Part shown: piece by piece, positions 54,839 to 63,620 of the stretch | Numbering within the stretch: the stretch's first letter is position 1 | Layout of the letters: every line of letters begins with the position of its first letter | Source: Lachnospiraceae bacterium | GTDB lineage: Bacteria > Bacillota > Clostridia > Lachnospirales > Lachnospiraceae | DNA: 64,000 nt | Reading direction: 5' to 3' | Assembly (NCBI GenBank): GCA_902363665.1 | Contig: CABJAW010000020.1 | Span: 2,484 to 66,483 of the forward strand | The notes under the pieces: generated by a model | Seen by the model: the letters and a program-made list of their open reading frames with translations, nothing else | Database searches by the model: none | Told to the model about the DNA's origin: nothing | Made by a program: the position numbers and the translations under genes

Positions 54839-55822
54839 ATGTGTACAGCAGCAACGTATCAGTCAAAAGATTTTTATATGGGAAGAACTCTGGACTATGA
54901 ATTTTCCTACGGAGAGGAGATTGCGGTAATGCCGCGTAATTACCCGCTTGCCTTTCGGTTTGACGGGAAACTGGAGCATCACTATGCGATCATCGGAATG
55001 GCACATATGGCGGGTTTTCCCCTGTATTACGATGCGGTAAATGAAAAGGGGCTTGGCATGGCCGGGCTGAATTTTGTGGGAAACGCGGTTTACCGGGAGC
55101 CGAAGGAGGGATGCCGGAATGTGGCACAGTTTGAATTTATCCCGTGGATTCTTTCACAGTGTGCTACTCTTGCGGAAGCGAAATCACTTCTGGAAGAAAT
55201 GAACCTCACCGGGACACCGTACAGCGAACAGCTTCCGTCTGCACAGCTGCACTGGATCATTGCGGATGCGACCGGTGCGATCACAGTAGAGTCGGTGGCG
55301 GACGGACTGAAGGTATACGAAAATCCGGTCGGAGTGCTTACCAATAATCCACCGTTTGAGACACAGATGTTTTTGCTGAATAATTATATGAATCTGTCGG
55401 CAAAACAGCCGGAAAATCATTTTGCAAAGCAGATTCCGCTGCAGACATACAGCCGTGGCATGGGCGCATTGGGACTTCCGGGAGATCTGTCTTCGGCATC
55501 CAGATTTGCGAGAGTGGCATTTACGAAGCTTCATTCTGTTTCCGATGACTCAGAGGAAAATAGTGTCGGTCAGTTTTTCCATATCCTTGGCTCAGTCGAT
55601 CAGCAGAGGGGATGCTGTGAGGTAGCGGAAGGAAAATACGAGATCACGATCTACACGTCCTGCTGGAATGCGCAGAGAGGAATTTATTACTATACAACGT
55701 ACACTGGACGCCAGATCACGGCGGTTGATATGCACCGGGAAGATCTGGACGGCGCTAAGGTGGTCAGTTACCCGATGCTGCAGGAGGAGCGGATTTACTG
55801 GCAGCAGGAAATTCGCGGATAA
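54839..55822 (+). CDS. Choloylglycine hydrolase-family enzyme, probable bile salt hydrolase
   Basis: 327 aa N-terminal-nucleophile hydrolase. After removal of Met1, Cys2 (MCTA) is the nucleophile. The other active-site residues expected from bile salt hydrolases are visible: Arg16 and Asp19 in GRTLDYE, Asn in GLNF, Asn in LTNNPPF and Arg in SASRFAR. There is no signal peptide and the length is normal. It cleaves the amide between bile acid and glycine or taurine; penicillin V acylase or N-acyl-homoserine lactone cleavage are alternatives. AGCGAGGA lies before ATG. It is probably co-transcribed with the MATE gene. Confidence 0.85.
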   Translation: MCTAATYQSKDFYMGRTLDYEFSYGEEIAVMPRNYPLAFRFDGKLEHHYAIIGMAHMAGFPLYYDAVNEKGLGMAGLNFVGNAVYREPKEGCRNVAQFEFIPWILSQCATLAEAKSLLEEMNLTGTPYSEQLPSAQLHWIIADATGAITVESVADGLKVYENPVGVLTNNPPFETQMFLLNNYMNLSAKQPENHFAKQIPLQTYSRGMGALGLPGDLSSASRFARVAFTKLHSVSDDSEENSVGQFFHILGSVDQQRGCCEVAEGKYEITIYTSCWNAQRGIYYYTTYTGRQITAVDMHREDLDGAKVVSYPMLQEERIYWQQEIRG

Positions 55823-55916
55823 GGCAGTAAGTTCTTGGAAAAATAAATGCAGGAAGGGCAGTTGCCGGTTACGAAGTGGCTGCATGCTTGAATAAGAATA
55901 CAAAATTTCCGAAAAA

Positions 55917-55956
55917 AACATCCCCCGACGGGGCTTCCGCGGGTGATGTTTTTTTG
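55917..55956 (+). terminator. Intrinsic terminator
   Basis: ACATCCCCCG...CGCGGGTGATGT hairpin followed by seven T. It lies 95 bp after the hydrolase gene. Confidence 0.85.
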
Positions 55957-55997
55957 TTATAGTTTAACCGGGTAGCTGTCCGGTTATGAAATATCAC

Positions 55998-56122
55998 AAG
56001 GAGGGACCCGCTTGCGGAATCTCGTAAGGAGGGATCCATTTACGGAATCTCGTAAGGAGGGATCCGTTTACGGAAAGATTCCTTACGAGCCTGGATTCCT
56101 TACGAGCCTGGATTCCTTATGA
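55998..56122 (+). repeat. 28-bp direct repeats followed by inverted copies
   Basis: Units AAGGAGGGACCC.../AAGGAGGGATCC... begin at 55998, 56026 and 56054, each ending GGAATCTCGT. They are followed by two 17-bp inverted copies, ATTCCTTACGAGCCTGG, near 56087 and 56110. CTCGTAAGGA can thus pair with TCCTTACGAG in several alternative ways, giving competing hairpins 130-250 bp before the next binding-protein gene. The rest of 55823-56247 holds a terminator, a family A hairpin and no gene. Confidence 0.75.
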
Positions 56123-56136
56123 TTCTGCAAGTAGCG

Positions 56137-56159
56137 AAGCGGATTGCGAATATCCGCTT
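56137..56159 (+). repeat. Dispersed hairpin repeat, family A copy 4
   Basis: AAGCGGAT, loop TGCGAAT, ATCCGCTT: identical to copy 1 at 12601 over the full 23 bases, though 43 kb away. The flank GCAAGTAGYGAAGCGG is also shared. Confidence 0.8.
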
Positions 56160-56247
56160 TACTGGATATTTATTTGTGTTCGTGAGTATGTAGTAAAAAC
56201 GGAGATGGAATGCCTGCCTCATAAAAAGAAAAGGAGATCTTGAAACA

Positions 56248-57771
56248 ATGAAAAAGCATGTTTTATTTTTTGCAGCATTTGCGGCTGCGTTTGGACTTAA
56301 TGTCTGTGCAGCATCTGCTTCCACGCTGGTATACGGAAGCGGTGATTACACGAGAATCAATCCGGCAATGGATGAGCACGGAGAAATCAATATTCTGCTG
56401 TTCAATGGCCTGACAGCACATGACGGAGAGAATCAGGTCGTTCCGGGTTTGGCAAAAAGCTGGGAGTTTGATGAGGAAACATGCACCTATACCTTCCATC
56501 TTGAAGAGGGCGTGAAGTGGCACGATGGTGAGGATTTTACTGCGAATGACGTAAAATTTACGATCGAGTCGATCATGGATCCGGACAATGGCTCGGAGAA
56601 TGCACCGAATTATGAGGATGTGGAAAAAATCGACGTGATTGATGACTACACGATCGCATTTCAGCTGGATGCGCCGAATGTGGCATTTCTTGATTATATG
56701 ACGATGGCAGTTCTTCCGGAGCATCTGTTGGAAGGCGAAAATATGCAGGAATCAGATTTCTTCCGCCATCCGATCGGTACCGGTCCGTATAAGCTGGCAG
56801 AGTGGGATGAGGGTCAGGCGATCACGCTGGAGAAGAATGAGGATTATTTTAAAGGTGAGCCAAATATTGACGAGGTAATTTTCAAAATCGTTACAGATGA
56901 CAATGCAAAGGCGATGCAGATGCAGTCAGGTGAGCTGGATCTTGCGCTGCTTACGCCAAAGGATGCACAGCTGTTTGCAGGTCAGGACGGCTATACCTGC
57001 TATGATATGAAGACCTCCGATTACCGTGGAATTCTCTTTAATTTCCAGAATGACTACTGGACAGAAAATAAGGATATCATTCCTGCCATCTGCTACGGCA
57101 TTGACCGCGAGGCGATCGTCCAGTCAGTTCTGCTCGGAGAGGGTATGACGGCGTATGGGCCGCTGCAGCGTAACATTTATAATAATGAAGACGTTGAACA
57201 TTATGATTATAATCCGGAAAAGGCAAAAGAGATACTGGAGTCAGTTGGCTGTACAATGGGCGAGGATGGATTTTATTATCGAAATGATGAAAAGCTCGGC
57301 TTTGTAATCAGTGTCGGTGCAGGCGATCAGGTGCGTGTGGACATCGCACAGGCAGCAGCACAGCAGCTCAGAGAGATCGGACTTGATGTCAGCGTGGAAG
57401 TACCAGCGCAGGTTGACTGGGGCGGACAGATGGCGTATCTGATCGGCTGGGGAAGTCCATTTGATGCAGATGACCATACCTATAAAGTGTTCGGTACAGA
57501 TAAGGGCGCCAATTATTCTGGATACTCAAACGAGCTGGTTGACCAGTATCTGACAGAGGCACGTCAGTCGGATGACAAAGCTGTTCGTGCTGAGGCGTAT
57601 GATAAATTCCAGGAAGAGCTGGCGAAGGATCCTGCGTTTGCATTTATCTGCTATATTGATGCCAATTATGTGGCAAAATCATCAATCGAGGGAATTGATG
57701 CAGATACCGTTATGGGACATCACGGTGTTGGAATCTTCTGGAATATTACGGACTGGACGATTGCGGAGTAA
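56248..57771 (+). CDS. Peptide/nickel-type ABC substrate-binding protein
   Basis: 507 aa SBP family 5 protein: PGLAKSWEFDEETCTYTFHL, WHDGEDFTANDVKFT, HPIGTGPYKLAEW and YNPEKAKEILES are the usual blocks. The signal peptide contains a Cys (LNVCAASAS), but the -3 to +1 sequence does not fit a lipobox, so signal peptidase I cleavage after ASA is more likely. AAAGGAG lies before ATG. It is the first gene of a second transporter operon. The ligand is unknown. Confidence 0.9.
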   Translation: MKKHVLFFAAFAAAFGLNVCAASASTLVYGSGDYTRINPAMDEHGEINILLFNGLTAHDGENQVVPGLAKSWEFDEETCTYTFHLEEGVKWHDGEDFTANDVKFTIESIMDPDNGSENAPNYEDVEKIDVIDDYTIAFQLDAPNVAFLDYMTMAVLPEHLLEGENMQESDFFRHPIGTGPYKLAEWDEGQAITLEKNEDYFKGEPNIDEVIFKIVTDDNAKAMQMQSGELDLALLTPKDAQLFAGQDGYTCYDMKTSDYRGILFNFQNDYWTENKDIIPAICYGIDREAIVQSVLLGEGMTAYGPLQRNIYNNEDVEHYDYNPEKAKEILESVGCTMGEDGFYYRNDEKLGFVISVGAGDQVRVDIAQAAAQQLREIGLDVSVEVPAQVDWGGQMAYLIGWGSPFDADDHTYKVFGTDKGANYSGYSNELVDQYLTEARQSDDKAVRAEAYDKFQEELAKDPAFAFICYIDANYVAKSSIEGIDADTVMGHHGVGIFWNITDWTIAE

Positions 57772-57780
57772 GAAGCAAAA

Positions 57781-59967
57781 ATGGACGAATTATTAAAGGT
57801 AGAGCATCTGGCAATAAGCTTTCAGACAGATGCAGGAGAATTGGAGGCAGTGCGGGACGTAAGTTTTTCCTTGCGTCCTGGCGAGGTGCTGGCGATCGTC
57901 GGTGAATCGGGCTGCGGAAAAAGTGTGCTGTGTAAGTCAATTATGAAGCTTCTGCCGGGAAAAGCGAAAATGAAAAGCGGGAGTATCCGTATCAATGATA
58001 CGGATATTTCTGCGTGTAAAGAAAAAGAAATGCAAAAGCTGCGGGGGCGGCTGTTTGCAATGGTATTTCAGGATCCGATGACTTCTTTAAATCCGACGAT
58101 GACGATCGGTGCGCAGATTGCGGAAGCAATCCTGGTGCATCAGCCGAAAATGAAAAAGGAAGCGGTGCAAAAGCGGGTGCTGGAGCTGATGGAGCTGGTT
58201 GGAATCGACCGCCCGGAGGCACGGGCGAAGCTGTATCCGTGGAATTTTTCAGGTGGAATGCGGCAGCGCAGCGTACTGGCGATCGCACTTGCCTCTGATC
58301 CGGCGATTCTGATCGCGGATGAACCGACAACGGCGCTCGATGTGACAATCCAGGCGCAGATCCTCGATCTTTTAAAGGAGATTCAGCACAGACTTGGCAC
58401 AGCAACGATTCTTGTATCACACGATCTTGGTGTGGTGGCGCGTGTGGCGGACAGGGTGGCTGTGATGTATGCGGGTAAGATCTGCGAGATCGGCACGGCG
58501 GAGGAAATCTATTATGATCCGAAGCATCCGTACACGAAGGGACTTCTGCGGTCACTCCCGGCACTTTCCCACGGAAAAGAGACATTGCACACACTTCCCG
58601 GCATGCCGCCGTCGCTTGTGCATCCGCCGAAAGGCGACGCATTTGCCTGCCGTAATGAATCTGCGCTCGCAATTGATTATGAGCAGCAGCCGCCGATGTT
58701 CCGCGTATCAGATACGCATTATGCAGCGACGTGGCTGCTCGACGAGAGGGCGGCGAAGGTACGGGAGGAACTGGAGCGGCGTGAACGGGCAGAATTGCTT
58801 CAAGATGCAGGAAAAATAGATGAACTGACGTGGAAAAGAGAAAGCATAAGTTCTGATAGCTCAAGAAAAAATGGTTCTAAAAAGCAAAGCTTTGCAGAAC
58901 CTGAACACAAAAGCCGTACGTTGTCAGGTGAAGTGAAGGAAAAGCTTCAAGAGAATGTATTGCCAGATACGAGCGGACAGGAGCTTCAAAATAAAAAAAT
59001 TCAAAAAAACAGAGAAGAAAGTGTGCAGAACGCATCTGAAAGATATACAGAAATCGAAAACAGACAGAAGATAATTGAGCATGCTCAGACCGGCCTCCTC
59101 CTCGACGTTCGCCATCTTACACAGGTCTTCCCCCTGACGAAAAAGCTGGCGGTGCGTGCGGTGGATGATGTTTCGTTCCAGATCAGAGGCGGAGAGATTT
59201 TTGGTCTGGTCGGAGAATCCGGATCCGGAAAATCAACGGTTGCGCGGTGTGTGATGAATATTTATCGTCCGGCAGGAGGACAGATTTTGTATCGTGGAAT
59301 AGATACCGGAAATCGAATGGCAGTGCGAAAAAACCGTGTCCTTCTGCAGCAGGGGCGCCAGATGATCTTCCAGGATTCTGCATCAAGCCTCAATCAGAGA
59401 ATGAAGGTGGAGGATATTGTGATGGAGCCGATGCGGCTGGCGCATCGCCGTCCGCCACGTGGTTCTTATCGGGCAGAGGCTGCATATCAGCTGAAATACG
59501 TTGGACTGGATGAATCCTGTCTCGATAAATATCCGTCAGAGCTTTCCGGAGGACAGCGGCAGCGGATAGCGATCGCGCGTGCCGTGAGCATGGAGCCGGA
59601 GCTTCTGGTGGCAGATGAACCGATCGCATCGCTGGATGTATCGATCCAGGCGCAGATCGTAAATCTGTTCCGCCATCTGCAAAGAGAACACGGATTTTCG
59701 ATTCTCTTTATTGCGCATGACCTGGCAATGGTCGAATTTCTCTGTGATCGGGTGGGGGTGATGTACCACGGCCGACTGGTTGAGGTAGCTCCCTGCCATG
59801 AATTGTATCAGAATCCACTGCATCCGTATACGCAGGCACTGCTTTCGGCGATTCCGGTTCCGGATCCAGGGCGTGAGCGAGAGCGGAAAATGACAGAGTT
59901 TGAGCAGAGGTATGAGACGGCGGGCGTGCTGGTGGAAGTATCGCCGGGGCATTTTGTACTGAGGTAA
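57781..59967 (+). CDS. Fused OppD-OppF-type ABC ATPase
   Basis: 728 aa with two complete ATPase domains in one chain. The first (about 1-260) has [16 protein letters not shown] and [12 protein letters not shown]. The second (about 440-700) has [16 protein letters not shown] and [12 protein letters not shown], with separate switch His residues. About 100 residues of charged, probably disordered linker (Ser/Lys/Glu/Gln-rich) join them. The fusion replaces the separate D and F subunits. It follows the binding-protein gene by 9 bp. Confidence 0.9.
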   Translation: MDELLKVEHLAISFQTDAGELEAVRDVSFSLRPGEVLAIVGESGCGKSVLCKSIMKLLPGKAKMKSGSIRINDTDISACKEKEMQKLRGRLFAMVFQDPMTSLNPTMTIGAQIAEAILVHQPKMKKEAVQKRVLELMELVGIDRPEARAKLYPWNFSGGMRQRSVLAIALASDPAILIADEPTTALDVTIQAQILDLLKEIQHRLGTATILVSHDLGVVARVADRVAVMYAGKICEIGTAEEIYYDPKHPYTKGLLRSLPALSHGKETLHTLPGMPPSLVHPPKGDAFACRNESALAIDYEQQPPMFRVSDTHYAATWLLDERAAKVREELERRERAELLQDAGKIDELTWKRESISSDSSRKNGSKKQSFAEPEHKSRTLSGEVKEKLQENVLPDTSGQELQNKKIQKNREESVQNASERYTEIENRQKIIEHAQTGLLLDVRHLTQVFPLTKKLAVRAVDDVSFQIRGGEIFGLVGESGSGKSTVARCVMNIYRPAGGQILYRGIDTGNRMAVRKNRVLLQQGRQMIFQDSASSLNQRMKVEDIVMEPMRLAHRRPPRGSYRAEAAYQLKYVGLDESCLDKYPSELSGGQRQRIAIARAVSMEPELLVADEPIASLDVSIQAQIVNLFRHLQREHGFSILFIAHDLAMVEFLCDRVGVMYHGRLVEVAPCHELYQNPLHPYTQALLSAIPVPDPGRERERKMTEFEQRYETAGVLVEVSPGHFVLR

Positions 59968-59996
59968 GAATTAAGACAGGTGGTAACAATAAAAAT

Positions 59997-61001
59997 ATGA
60001 AAAAGAATAAAGTATGGTATGTGACGAAAAAGCTTCTGATCTTCCTGGTCAGCCTGCTGCTTTTATCCGTTATTACCTTTTACATTTCAAGACTTGCGCC
60101 GGGTGATCCGCTGGTATCCTATTATGGTGACCGGGTGGAAAAGATGAGTACACAGGAGCGGGCATGGGCAGAAGAAAAGCTTGGTCTGCACGATCCCATC
60201 ACGGTGCAGTATATCCGCTGGCTTGGAAATGCACTGCATGGAGATTTTGGAATTTCGTATAAATATAAAACAGATGTGCTGGAAGTAATTACGGGCAGAA
60301 TCGGTAATACGCTGATCCTTGGTGGGGTTGGTTTTGTGCTTATTTTTGTACTGGCACTTTTGCTTGGCGTGTGGTGCGCATGGTACGAAGACCGCCTGCC
60401 GGATCAGATCATCTGCCGCATCGGCACGGTGAGCAGCTGCATTCCGGAGTTCTGGATGTCGCTACTGTTTATCCTGATTTTTTCCGTGCAGCTTCGCCTG
60501 CTTCCAAGCAGCGGTGCGTATACCATTGGAAAAAGTGATGATATTCTGAACCGGATACAGCATCTGATTTTGCCGATCACGATCGTCGTGCTTGGGCATC
60601 TATGGTATTATGCTTATATGGTTCGAAACAAGCTTCTTGAGGAAGTACGGTCGGATTACGTGCTGCTCGCAAAATCAAAGGGGCTTGATAAAAGAAAAAT
60701 TCTGTTTTGCCATTGCCTGCGGAATATTTTGCCATCGTATCTGAGCATCATGGCGATCTCCGTACCGCACGTGCTCGGCGGCACGTATATCATCGAGACA
60801 GTATTTTCCTATCCGGGCATCGGTACGCTTTCCTATGAAAGCGCACGTTATAAAGATTATAATCTGCTCATGGTGCTCTGCATCCTCTCAGGTGCGATCG
60901 TGATCCTCTGCAATATGGTTGCGCAGGCTATTAATGAGCACATTGATCCGAGAATCCGGGCAAACGAGATGACAGAAGAATCGGAGGTGGTGAAACGATG
61001 A
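59997..61001 (+). CDS. Peptide/nickel-type ABC permease (B subunit)
   Basis: 334 aa, six spans. ITFYISRLAPGDPLVSYYGD near the N terminus, the coupling loop RSDYVLLAKSKGLDKRKILFCHCLRN and SYPGIGTLSYESARYKDY are the family signs, closest to nickel/peptide NikB/DppB. It starts 29 bp after the ATPase gene and overlaps the next gene by 4 bp (ATGA). Confidence 0.9.
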   Translation: MKKNKVWYVTKKLLIFLVSLLLLSVITFYISRLAPGDPLVSYYGDRVEKMSTQERAWAEEKLGLHDPITVQYIRWLGNALHGDFGISYKYKTDVLEVITGRIGNTLILGGVGFVLIFVLALLLGVWCAWYEDRLPDQIICRIGTVSSCIPEFWMSLLFILIFSVQLRLLPSSGAYTIGKSDDILNRIQHLILPITIVVLGHLWYYAYMVRNKLLEEVRSDYVLLAKSKGLDKRKILFCHCLRNILPSYLSIMAISVPHVLGGTYIIETVFSYPGIGTLSYESARYKDYNLLMVLCILSGAIVILCNMVAQAINEHIDPRIRANEMTEESEVVKR

Positions 61002-62047
61002 GAATTTTACGACATCACCTGTATGACGGCGGCGGAGAAGTGCCGGAAGGAAAATCAACAATTGGGCATGGAGCGTACAGTGACGGAGCTGATAAGAGTT
61101 CTGAAATCGGTACGTTAAAAAATCTCAGTGAAGGCACAGTAGAAAAACCAGACAGAGCAGATCCCGCCGATCCGTTTCAGATTGTCGGAATCCAGCCGTC
61201 ATCCTCCACTCTGCCTGCCCCAAAAAAGAAATGGTACAAAGACAAGCCAGTCTTTTCTCTGCTGTTTCTCGCCATCGTCATCGGAGGCTGCCTGTGCTGC
61301 AAGCTGATTATGACAAAAGATCCGACGTATATGGATCTGATGAACTACAACCGTGCGCCGGATCGGGAATTTTTGTTTGGCACAGATACGATGGGAAGGG
61401 ATATTTTCTCGATGATCTGGTACGGAGGGCGAATTTCGCTGTTTATCGGACTGTTTTCCACATTAATATCAACAATGATCGCAGTGGTATTCGGTGGAAT
61501 CAGCGGCATCGCGCCGCAGTGGCTGGATACGCTGCTTATGCGGCTGACAGAAATTCTTCTGAGCATTCCGAATCTGTTGCTCGTAATTTTACTGCAGGCG
61601 ATTCTTGGAACACCAAACGTGGTAACGATCTCTGTTGTAATCGGTGTGACCAGCTGGACGAGCATTGCGAAGGTTGTGCGCACCGAGGTGCGCCAGATTC
61701 GAAGCAGTGAATATGTGATTGCATCGAGGTGTATGGGCGGCGGATTTTTCCATCTGCTGTGGCATCATCTGGCGCCAAACTTCGTTTCCTCGATCATGTT
61801 TATGGTCGTAATGAACATCCGCAGTGCGATCGTGTCCGAATCTACATTAAGCTTCATGGGAATCGGTCTTCCACTTGAGATCATTTCCTGGGGAAGTATG
61901 CTTTCTCTCTCAGAAAAAGCGCTTCTTACCGGTTCGTGGTGGATCATTCTGATCCCGGGCGTCTTTCTTGTGGTAACACTGCTGTGTATGACGGAGGTCG
62001 GAAATTATCTCAGAAGACAGGTAAATCAGAAGGAACGGAATTTGTAA
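60998..62047 (+). CDS. Peptide/nickel-type ABC permease (C subunit) with long cytoplasmic N terminus
   Basis: 349 aa. The permease core begins near residue 85; FLFGTDTMGRDIFSMIWYGGR and the coupling loop SSEYVIASRCMGGGFFHLLWHHL identify the OppC class. The first 80 residues are hydrophilic and Gly/Ser/Asp-rich, longer than usual. The ATGA overlap with the B subunit supports this start. It is the last gene of the operon. Confidence 0.9.
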   Translation: MRILRHHLYDGGGEVPEGKSTIGHGAYSDGADKSSEIGTLKNLSEGTVEKPDRADPADPFQIVGIQPSSSTLPAPKKKWYKDKPVFSLLFLAIVIGGCLCCKLIMTKDPTYMDLMNYNRAPDREFLFGTDTMGRDIFSMIWYGGRISLFIGLFSTLISTMIAVVFGGISGIAPQWLDTLLMRLTEILLSIPNLLLVILLQAILGTPNVVTISVVIGVTSWTSIAKVVRTEVRQIRSSEYVIASRCMGGGFFHLLWHHLAPNFVSSIMFMVVMNIRSAIVSESTLSFMGIGLPLEIISWGSMLSLSEKALLTGSWWIILIPGVFLVVTLLCMTEVGNYLRRQVNQKERNL

Positions 62048-62069
62048 AAGAAAGACATAAGTATTTTAT

Positions 62070-62106
62070 AACGCTTGGATAAGGCAGACATATTCAGGCG
62101 TTTTTT
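62070..62106 (+). terminator. Intrinsic terminator of the second transporter operon
   Basis: AACGCTTG (62070-62077) pairs with CAGGCGTT (62095-62102, one G-U), followed by a run of T. Confidence 0.7.
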
Positions 62107-62109
62107 GTT

Positions 62110-62138
62110 TTGTCATTTGAAGAAGCGTTTGATATACT
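62110..62138 (+). promoter_or_regulatory. Sigma-A promoter of the DUF3237-hydrolase gene
   Basis: TTGTCA (62110-62115), 17-bp spacer, TATACT (62133-62138), about 88 bp before the start codon. Confidence 0.75.
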
Positions 62139-62226
62139 ATAGTTGACGAAATATGAGAAAAGGCAGATAACGATCGAAGACCTGTTGCAGATACGCTAAA
62201 AATGGCAGAAAGGGATAAGCTGTAAG

Positions 62227-63384
62227 ATGGAAGAAATATTAAAAATCAAGGTTCAGTTGGATGACATATTTGAGGTAGAAGGGAAAAATGGAAGTGCACG
62301 GATGATTGCATTTTCAGGAGAAGCAGATGGACCGTATTTCAGTGGAAAGATTTTGCCGCACGGAGTTGATACGCAGAAAAGCGAAGCGGGAAAGCCATTG
62401 CAGCTTTCGGCAAGATATATGCTGGAAGGCATAGACTGTACCGGGAAGCAGTGCTGTCTTTTTATAGAAAATAACGGGGAAGAAGCAGGCGGGCAAATAG
62501 TGACTAAGCCACGGATTTACACGGATAGCGAGAGCCTTTCATGGATGGAAGGGGCAGCACTTTGCGGAACGGTGGAATCCTGCGGCGAAGACCAGGTAAT
62601 GATCCGAATCAGGAGAATGGAAAAAGAGAAGCTTTGCCCGTATCGTGTAGAAATACACAGCATTGCGGCCGGGGACAATCGGATTTTTGCATCCCTGTAT
62701 CTGCCGGAATGTGCGCAGACGGTTCCTGCGGTGGCCTTAAGCCATGGTTATAATGGTAAGGGAGCTGATTTCGAGAAAGAAGCGGTGTACTTTGCATCAC
62801 ACGGAATTGCGGCCTGTACATTTGATTTCTGTGGTGGAAGTGTCGGATCAAACAGTAGCGGAAGTACGAAAAAGATGTCTGTGCTTACAGAAAAGGAAGA
62901 TTTGAAGGCTGTGATTGAATTTTTGAAAGCAAGATCGGAGATCAATGAAAAGTGTCTGTTTCTGCTGGGCGCGAGCCAGGGAGGATTTGTGAGTCTGCTT
63001 ACAGCAGCAGAGCTTAAGGAAGAAATCCGTGCTCTTGTTCTGTATTTTCCGGCACTTTGTATTCCGGATGACTGGCGAAAGGAATATCCTGAGTTCAATT
63101 TAATTCCTGAGTCAAGGGAGCATTGGGGTATGGAGCTTGGCCGGTGTTATTTTGAGACAGCAGTACAGCTGGATGCATATAAGCCGCTGCGGGAAATAAA
63201 GCAGAAAATTTTGCTCTTTCATGGAGACCAGGATGAGATTGTACCGATTTCGTATGCGGAAAAGGCCGCACAGACCGGAGCAGAGGTGAAATTGGAAGTT
63301 CTTCCGGGAGAAGGACACGGTTTTACAGAAAAAACAGGCATGTACGTGATGGAAAAAGTGCTGGATTTTATGAAAAACATTTGA
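62227..63384 (+). CDS. DUF3237 domain fused to an alpha/beta hydrolase
   Basis: 385 aa. Residues 1-130 match the DUF3237 barrel pattern: GEADGPYFSGKILPHGVDTQ and ARYMLEGIDCTG. Residues about 140-385 are a serine hydrolase. It has the oxyanion region LSHGYNGKG, nucleophile GASQGGF (near residue 260), an Asp in HGDQDEIVP and the catalytic His in PGEGHGF. There is no signal peptide. It is a likely esterase or acylhydrolase; the DUF3237 part may bind the substrate. It stands alone with its own promoter, next to a peptide transporter. The substrate is not predictable. Confidence 0.8.
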   Translation: MEEILKIKVQLDDIFEVEGKNGSARMIAFSGEADGPYFSGKILPHGVDTQKSEAGKPLQLSARYMLEGIDCTGKQCCLFIENNGEEAGGQIVTKPRIYTDSESLSWMEGAALCGTVESCGEDQVMIRIRRMEKEKLCPYRVEIHSIAAGDNRIFASLYLPECAQTVPAVALSHGYNGKGADFEKEAVYFASHGIAACTFDFCGGSVGSNSSGSTKKMSVLTEKEDLKAVIEFLKARSEINEKCLFLLGASQGGFVSLLTAAELKEEIRALVLYFPALCIPDDWRKEYPEFNLIPESREHWGMELGRCYFETAVQLDAYKPLREIKQKILLFHGDQDEIVPISYAEKAAQTGAEVKLEVLPGEGHGFTEKTGMYVMEKVLDFMKNI

Positions 63385-63443
63385 TGGAGAGATGAGAATC
63401 TGTTATCATAAAAGATGCGCGGAGTCTGAACACAGATAAGCAT

Positions 63444-63475
63444 TCCCCCGCTTCAAGTGCGCGGAGCATTAAGCG
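63444..63475 (+). repeat. Two-storey hairpin, repeat family B
   Basis: CCGCTT, then CA, inner stem AGTGC/GCATT around GCGGA, then AAGCGG. This is the same architecture as 8759-8801 with a shorter outer stem. It lies between the hydrolase and the flavodoxin-fold gene. Confidence 0.6.
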
Positions 63476-63620
63476 GTGGATGGGATGTTTATGAGGAAAC
63501 AGAAAAATGAAATTGTGAAAAGAATCTATTTGTGTGATTCACCAGAATACAGGAAAAAGCACCACGCAGAGACAATGGATAAAAATCAGAGAAAAAATAA
63601 GAAGTGGAGGGAACGGATTC

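Noticed and set aside
55998..56122. CRISPR array or origin iterons
   Set aside because: Only three direct units with no unique spacers; no replication initiator or DnaA boxes nearby.
57992..58864. 290-codon minus-strand frame
   Set aside because: Pro/Ser/His-rich shadow of the fused ATPase gene, without start signal or family.
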